The notes beneath the pieces are model-generated. The model saw only the letters and a program-made list of their open reading frames with translations, was not told where the DNA came from and made no database searches. Positions 5,410-9,015 of a DNA stretch of 9,015 bases are shown here, in pieces. Both the position numbers and the translations under genes were made by a program. The DNA is taken from positions 1-9,015 of the forward strand of contig CAYRWY010000236.1 in assembly GCA_964427955.1 (NCBI GenBank), given 5' to 3'. This stretch comes from JACRBK01 sp964427955 (lineage in GTDB: Bacteria > Chloroflexota > Anaerolineae > Aggregatilineales > Aggregatilineaceae). Within the stretch, counting starts at the first letter, position 1. Every line of letters starts with the position of its first letter.

Positions 5410-7191
5410 TTAGTATTCGCGAGCAAACGGCACTCCCCCTTCGGACATCAGCTCAAAACGCAGCGCGTCCGGCGGAATCTCCATCAGCACAACCAGCCGA
5501 TCCACCAACTCCTGAAAGGTTGGAGCGGCAGTCTGGCTGCCCCAATACCCTTCGGGACTGTCCAATTTTACCAGAATCGACACGACCGGGTCGTCGGCGG
5601 GCAAAAAGCCGACGAACGACGCAATCGAGCCGTTCGGATCGTAGCCATACGGCGTAGGAATCTGCGCCGTGCCCGTTTTTCCGGCCACCGTGAAATTCGG
5701 GAAGTCATAGAGGTCTTCGCGGTTCGGATCGTTGACGATCTGGACCATAATGTCGCGCGCAGTATGGGCCGCGGCCTCGCTGATCGGGCGGCGGCTGGCG
5801 GACGGCTGGGTCACAATCGTCTGGTTGCCGTCGACGCGCGCCTTGACGATGTGCGGCTGCATGATCAGCCCATCGTTGGCGATGGCATTCACCGCGCACA
5901 GCATTTGCAGCGACGTGACCGACCCCCCTTGCCCGTAGCTGTTGTTGAGGAACTGCGCCTCGCTCCAGTTGGAATCGCCCATCTCGACCAGGATACCGTC
6001 TTCTTCGCCTTCGAGATCGACGCCGGTCGGCGACCCGATCCCGAAATCGCGCAGCTTGGGATAGACCAGCGAGGGTCCCATCTCTTTGAAGATGGTCGCC
6101 GTGCCGGTGTTGAGCGATTCGATAAAGACCTGGGAGAAGGTGACATCCCCTTGCGAGTTGTTGTGCGAGATGCGGTCCCAGTTGCAGATCGGCACGCCGC
6201 CCGCCTCGAAGCAGCCCAGGTCATGGTAAGTCCAGCTCGTATCGTGCGTCCCGGCGTCCAGCGAGATCGCCATCGTGATCACTTTGAAGATCGAGCCGGG
6301 TTCGTACATGCTCGAGACAGCCTGGTTGCGGGCGAATTCCAGGTTGTCGGGCGAGAAGTCGTCCGGGTTGAAGCCGGGATTGTTGGCAATCGCCAGAATC
6401 TCGCCGTTGCGCGGATTCATGATCAGGATCGTGCCGCCTTTGGCATGATATTTTTCGACCGCATGATCCAGCACATCCTGGGCGAGATACTGCACGTCCC
6501 GGTCGATGGTCAGCACCAGGCTGATCCCATCCCGCACCCGGTTGCGCTGCTCGCTCTCCTCTTCCAGCAGCGGGATGCTGCTGGTGGTGACGCGCTTACT
6601 CTGCCCGGCCAACAGGTCCTGGTAGAAGCCCTCGACACCGTAATAGCCCCGGCTGTCGCGCGTGCTGTCGCCCCCGGCGTAAAAACCGACCAACTGGGCG
6701 GTCAGTGCCCCCTGAGGATACACCCGCACCGGCAGCGGTTCCAGCACCATGCCGTCGATGTCCAGGTCCGCGATTTTCTGGCCGGTGTCGAAATCCACGC
6801 GGGACGATAGCAGCACGTACGTCGGGAAAATTCCGTTTTTATCCGGCTCGATCAGGTGGTAGATCTCGTTTTCCGGCTTGCCGATCAACGGGGCCAGCTC
6901 GGCGGCGAACTTCTGCCGGTCAAGCAGCCGGTTCGGGCTGATGCCGACCCGGTAATCATACGAATTGGTCGCCAGCAAATTACCCTTACGGTCATAGATC
7001 AGCCCCCGGTTGGGCATCACTTCGACGGTCTGGACGTAACGATCTTCCGCCTGGTTGGCCAGAGCCGTCCGGATCTTGGGGTCCATCCGAAACTGGAAGG
7101 ACAGCAGCCGCGCCAGCAGCACCACACTGATCCCGATCAGGACTACACTGACCAGGTTCAGCCGCCGGGTGAGCATCTCATTTTGCACCAT
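5410..7191 (-). CDS. ftsI: Class B penicillin-binding protein, septal transpeptidase (FtsI/PbpB type)
   Basis: A DD-transpeptidase that cross-links peptidoglycan, presumably at the septum with an FtsW-type partner. Numbering is from the TTG two codons upstream (595 residues; 593 from the ATG used here). It has a short cytoplasmic start, one membrane segment (about 14-35), and a class B N-terminal module with RGLIYDRKGNLLA (64-76). The transpeptidase domain carries SxxK as Ser302-Ile-Phe-Lys305 in YEPGSIFK, SxN as SLN (361-363), and KTGT at 507-510. All catalytic residues are present, so it should be active and beta-lactam-binding. No PASTA repeats follow. I use the ATG at 7191; the TTG at 7197 is possible, since GGAAAG lies 3 bases before the TTG and 9 before the ATG. 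It lies 74 bases after the ftsL-like gene, the usual dcw order. The ftsI symbol rests on this order; an elongation-type class B enzyme cannot be fully excluded. Confidence 0.93.
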   Translation of the reverse strand: MVQNEMLTRRLNLVSVVLIGISVVLLARLLSFQFRMDPKIRTALANQAEDRYVQTVEVMPNRGLIYDRKGNLLATNSYDYRVGISPNRLLDRQKFAAELAPLIGKPENEIYHLIEPDKNGIFPTYVLLSSRVDFDTGQKIADLDIDGMVLEPLPVRVYPQGALTAQLVGFYAGGDSTRDSRGYYGVEGFYQDLLAGQSKRVTTSSIPLLEEESEQRNRVRDGISLVLTIDRDVQYLAQDVLDHAVEKYHAKGGTILIMNPRNGEILAIANNPGFNPDDFSPDNLEFARNQAVSSMYEPGSIFKVITMAISLDAGTHDTSWTYHDLGCFEAGGVPICNWDRISHNNSQGDVTFSQVFIESLNTGTATIFKEMGPSLVYPKLRDFGIGSPTGVDLEGEEDGILVEMGDSNWSEAQFLNNSYGQGGSVTSLQMLCAVNAIANDGLIMQPHIVKARVDGNQTIVTQPSASRRPISEAAAHTARDIMVQIVNDPNREDLYDFPNFTVAGKTGTAQIPTPYGYDPNGSIASFVGFLPADDPVVSILVKLDSPEGYWGSQTAAPTFQELVDRLVVLMEIPPDALRFELMSEGGVPFAREY

Positions 7192-7216
7192 AGTCAAGCG
7201 CTTTCCGATTAGTCTT

Positions 7217-7244
7217 CAGTGAGCAGTTGACAGTTAACAGTAAA
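7217..7244. repeat. Degenerate heptanucleotide tandem repeat (CAGTtra, four units)
   Basis: Four adjacent seven-base units: CAGTGAG, CAGTTGA, CAGTTAA, CAGTAAA. CAGT opens every unit and the last three bases vary. It lies in the 74-base gap between the ftsL-like gene and the penicillin-binding protein gene. Short heptanucleotide tandem repeats of this kind are known in cyanobacterial and some other intergenic regions. GTTAAC inside it is a small palindrome. Confidence 0.6.
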
Positions 7245-7265
7245 AACGAGCTTGACTTCGATCCT

Positions 7266-7739
7266 CTACTTGCTCTGCCACTCCTGAAACTGTTCTTTCA
7301 ACGAATCCCACTGCTTGCGCACCCACCCACTGAGCGTCTCATCATAAACCGTCTGCGGCGCTTCCGGCGTGGGCGTGGGAGTCGGGGTCATTTCGGGCCG
7401 GTCGTACTGGTACCCATCGACAATAATATACTGAATTTCATCTTCGCTGGCTTCGTGAAACCCCAGCTCCGCGGCCCGCGTCATCACGCGCGGAAGGCTT
7501 TGCAGTTCGGCAATCTCAGCCCGCAGCCGCTCATTGTCGCGTTCCAATTGCGCGCGACGGTCGCTCAACTCGTTGAACTCGCGCGCCGTAATGGTCGTGG
7601 TCGAGGTCTGGATCAAGTATAGAGCGCCAATGACGATCCCGATCACGACGATCAAGGCCAGAGTCATGACCAGTTGAGTCTGGTTATGCCAGGGTGACTG
7701 GTTGAAGGTGCGTCGTGAGCGATCACTTGGGTCGATCAT
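7266..7739 (-). CDS. ftsL: FtsL/DivIC-like bitopic division protein
   Basis: A small divisome scaffold of the FtsL/DivIC class, which bridges early division proteins and the septal synthase. The 157 residues show a cytoplasmic N-terminus (1-22), one membrane segment (about 23-44), a coiled coil rich in Glu/Arg/Leu (about 52-82), then RAAELGF (88-94), the short motif that closes the coiled coil in this family. Unusually, about 60 residues follow: a TPTPTPTPE linker (118-126) and a Trp-containing amphipathic tail (WVRKQWDSLKEQFQEWQ). Family members are often 90-120 residues, so this tail is an extension. Sequence identity in the family is low, so the name rests on topology, the motif and its place between rsmH and the class B PBP; DivIC/FtsB is the alternative. 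No ribosome-binding site precedes the ATG; a TATAAT seven bases upstream suggests a leaderless mRNA. Confidence 0.82.
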   Translation of the reverse strand: MIDPSDRSRRTFNQSPWHNQTQLVMTLALIVVIGIVIGALYLIQTSTTTITAREFNELSDRRAQLERDNERLRAEIAELQSLPRVMTRAAELGFHEASEDEIQYIIVDGYQYDRPEMTPTPTPTPEAPQTVYDETLSGWVRKQWDSLKEQFQEWQSK

Positions 7740-7746
7740 AGTTCGG

Positions 7747-7752
7747 ATTATA
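7747..7752 (-). promoter_or_regulatory. ftsL: TATAAT -10 element placed for a leaderless ftsL mRNA
   Basis: A perfect TATAAT on the minus strand ends seven bases before the ftsL ATG, so transcription would start at or next to the start codon. No Shine-Dalgarno sequence lies in the gap. No good -35 box is seen. A second perfect TATAAT sits at 7774-7779. Confidence 0.45.
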
Positions 7753-7773
7753 CTACGAGCCGCTGTATATACG

Positions 7774-7779
7774 ATTATA
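7774..7779 (-). promoter_or_regulatory. Second TATAAT -10 element upstream of ftsL
   Basis: A perfect TATAAT on the minus strand, 27 bases upstream of the one at 7747-7752, in the 70-base rsmH-ftsL gap. A start near 7767 would give a leader of about 28 bases without a Shine-Dalgarno match. No convincing -35 hexamer is seen; the gap is A/T-rich, so chance is possible. Confidence 0.3.
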
Positions 7780-7809
7780 AAGCATAAATTGACGATGAGT
7801 TAAAGTCTG

Positions 7810-8772
7810 CTAAAGTTTTTCTAGCACCCGCAGCCTTGCACTGCGACTGCGGGGATTCGCCGCGATCTCCGCGTCCTCCGGCTGGATCGGTTTGCGCGTC
7901 ACGAGACGCACGCGCGCCACATGCCCACAGGTGCAGACCGGCTGGCGGGGCGGGCACAGGCAGTCGGTGGCTTCCGTTTTGAACGCCTGCTTGACGAGGC
8001 GATCTTCCAGGCTGTGAAAGCTAATCACGGCCAGCCGTCCCTGCGGAGCCAGCAGATCAATCGCCGCCGGGATCACGCGCTCGACCGCGCCCAGTTCATC
8101 GTTGACCGCGATGCGCAGCGCCTGAAACGTGCGCGTCGCCGGGTGGATTTTCTCGCGCGGCCCGCGGTGCGTCTGCTCGATCAGCGCCGCCAGTTGGCGC
8201 GTGGTCTGGATCGGGCGCGCCTGCTCGATGGCCTGCGCGATCCGGCGGCTGTGGCGTTCTTCGCCGTAACGAAACAAAATGTCCGCCAGTGACACCGCGT
8301 CCCAGGTGTTGACGATCTCCGCCGCCGTCAGCCCGCCGCACGACGGATCGAAGCGCATGTCGAGCGGGCCATCCTTCATGAAAGCGAAGCCGCGCGCCGG
8401 GTCGTCCACCTGCATCGACGACAGCCCCAGGTCCAGCAGGATGCCGTCCACGCCGGGCGCGCTGCCCAACCAGGCCGGGACCAGCGCCCGCATCTGCTCG
8501 TAGCTGGCATGGCGAAACATCGCCCGCGCGCCGAAAGGAGCCAATCGCTCACGGGCCAGCGCCAGCGCGTTCTGATCGCGATCCAGCCCTAGCAGCCGCG
8601 CCCGCGGGGCCGCCTCCAAGACCGCGGCGGCATGTCCCCCCGCGCCGAGCGTTCCATCGACGAAGTACCCGTCAGGATGTTGGGCGACGCCCAACCCGTC
8701 GAGCACGGCCTCCAGCAAGACCGGAATATGCGGTATCGATTGATCCACTGAGTTTCCCACTCTAATCCCCAC
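7810..8772 (-). CDS. rsmH: 16S rRNA (cytosine(1402)-N4)-methyltransferase
   Basis: An S-adenosylmethionine-dependent enzyme that methylates N4 of C1402 in the ribosomal P site; formerly MraW. The 320 residues fit the family length. Visible motifs: HIPVLLEAVL (15-24), the SAM-binding DGTLGAGGHA (39-48), LDRD (63-66), ILLDLGLSSMQVDDPARGF (111-129), PLDMRFD (136-142), KIHPATRTFQALRIAVNDEL, and VISFHSLEDRLVK near the C-terminus. The start is uncertain. GTG at 8772 gives the longest form; GTG at 8760 has GGGG six bases upstream; GTG at 8748 gives VDQSIPHIPVLL, the N-terminus most like the family. It is the first visible gene of the leftward dcw cluster and has a good promoter at 8785-8813. mraZ, which often comes before it, is not in the 243 bases upstream. 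Confidence 0.97.
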   Translation of the reverse strand: MGIRVGNSVDQSIPHIPVLLEAVLDGLGVAQHPDGYFVDGTLGAGGHAAAVLEAAPRARLLGLDRDQNALALARERLAPFGARAMFRHASYEQMRALVPAWLGSAPGVDGILLDLGLSSMQVDDPARGFAFMKDGPLDMRFDPSCGGLTAAEIVNTWDAVSLADILFRYGEERHSRRIAQAIEQARPIQTTRQLAALIEQTHRGPREKIHPATRTFQALRIAVNDELGAVERVIPAAIDLLAPQGRLAVISFHSLEDRLVKQAFKTEATDCLCPPRQPVCTCGHVARVRLVTRKPIQPEDAEIAANPRSRSARLRVLEKL

Positions 8773-8784
8773 ACAATCCCATTA

Positions 8785-8813
8785 AGTGTAGTGGACTAGG
8801 GCCGCGAGGTCAA
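8785..8813 (-). promoter_or_regulatory. rsmH: Sigma-70-type promoter for rsmH
   Basis: On the minus strand TTGACC (8808-8813, five of six), a 17-base spacer, then TACACT (8785-8790, four of six). The start would be near 8778, only a few bases before the GTG at 8772 and about 30 before the GTG at 8748. This favours one of the inner GTG starts, or a nearly leaderless message. Confidence 0.55.
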
Positions 8814-8946
8814 ACAGTCGTGCCCGGAGCCATCATGCGATGTTATACGAGGGTGACTCGCTTCATGCGCTAATCTTACTGGCTCAGGGGCGGACAGACA
8901 TTGAGAGCCGGGATTTGTGAGAGATGATTTTCGTCTTTTCAAAGCA

Positions 8947-8966
8947 GGGCGCAGCAAGCTGCGCCC
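8947..8966. repeat. Perfect G/C hairpin upstream of the dcw cluster
   Basis: GGGCGCAG (8947-8954) and CTGCGCCC (8959-8966) pair perfectly around the loop CAAG. On the plus strand CTTGTATC follows; on the minus strand TGCTTTGAAAAG follows; neither is a clear T-tract. It may terminate transcription of a gene beyond the right edge or be a dispersed palindrome. No gene was recognised between 8814 and 9015. Confidence 0.5.
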
Positions 8967-9015
8967 CTTGTATCATAGAAAGCATGGTAAAGTAAGCGAA
9001 ACAGTTGTCCGCAGG

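Noticed and set aside
5764..6810. A 348-codon open frame on the plus strand
   Set aside because: It is antisense to the PBP transpeptidase domain, which carries all three catalytic motifs; the translation shows no recognisable domain.
8884..9015. An open minus-strand frame running in from the right edge
   Set aside because: It is only 44 codons, contains the perfect hairpin at 8947-8966, and shows no motif; mraZ signatures are absent.
1..9015. CRISPR array, tRNA, rRNA or insertion sequence
   Set aside because: No regularly spaced repeats, no tRNA- or rRNA-like sequence and no transposase motif were seen.

Overview
The window looks like chromosomal DNA of a GC-rich bacterium, most likely of the phylum Chloroflexota (Anaerolineae-like). 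The reasons are indirect: Thr/Pro-rich extracytoplasmic linkers in several proteins, a soluble PknB-type kinase next to an ECF sigma factor and a WD40 membrane protein, and a short, rearranged division/cell-wall (dcw) cluster. No database search was possible, so the taxonomic call is an inference.

Left part (about 1-3330) is a divergent signalling locus. A soluble Ser/Thr kinase is read leftwards. An ECF sigma factor is read rightwards and overlaps by four bases (ATGA) a 504-residue membrane protein. That protein has a cytoplasmic N-terminus, one membrane segment, a Thr/Pro-rich linker, three WD40-like motifs and a C-terminal LytM/M23 domain that has lost residues needed for peptidase activity. 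The divergent spacer carries two ECF-type promoter-like elements, one facing each way, both with a GG(A/T)AAC-type box, exactly 16 bases, then CGTC. The simplest model is a sigma factor that drives its own operon and the kinase, with the membrane protein sensing the cell wall and possibly acting as the anti-sigma factor. A strong hairpin follows the operon.

Middle part (about 3330-3860) is a decayed insertion: a C/G-rich patch of nested inverted repeats, a frameshifted MNT-type nucleotidyltransferase, and what looks like the first codons of its HEPN partner. This stretch is more A/T-rich than its surroundings.

Right part (3864-8813) is a leftward dcw cluster: rsmH, an ftsL-like gene, a class B penicillin-binding protein (ftsI/pbpB type), a stand-alone CheY-like receiver, and mraY. 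Together these cover 16S rRNA methylation, a divisome bitopic protein, septal transpeptidation and lipid I synthesis. mur ligases are absent from the visible part, and the receiver occupies the slot where murF often lies. The cluster is probably not one transcript: rsmH has a good sigma-70 promoter, ftsL has a TATAAT placed for a leaderless mRNA, and receiver-mraY has its own -35/-10 pair. The right edge (8814-9015) holds one perfect hairpin and no convincing gene.
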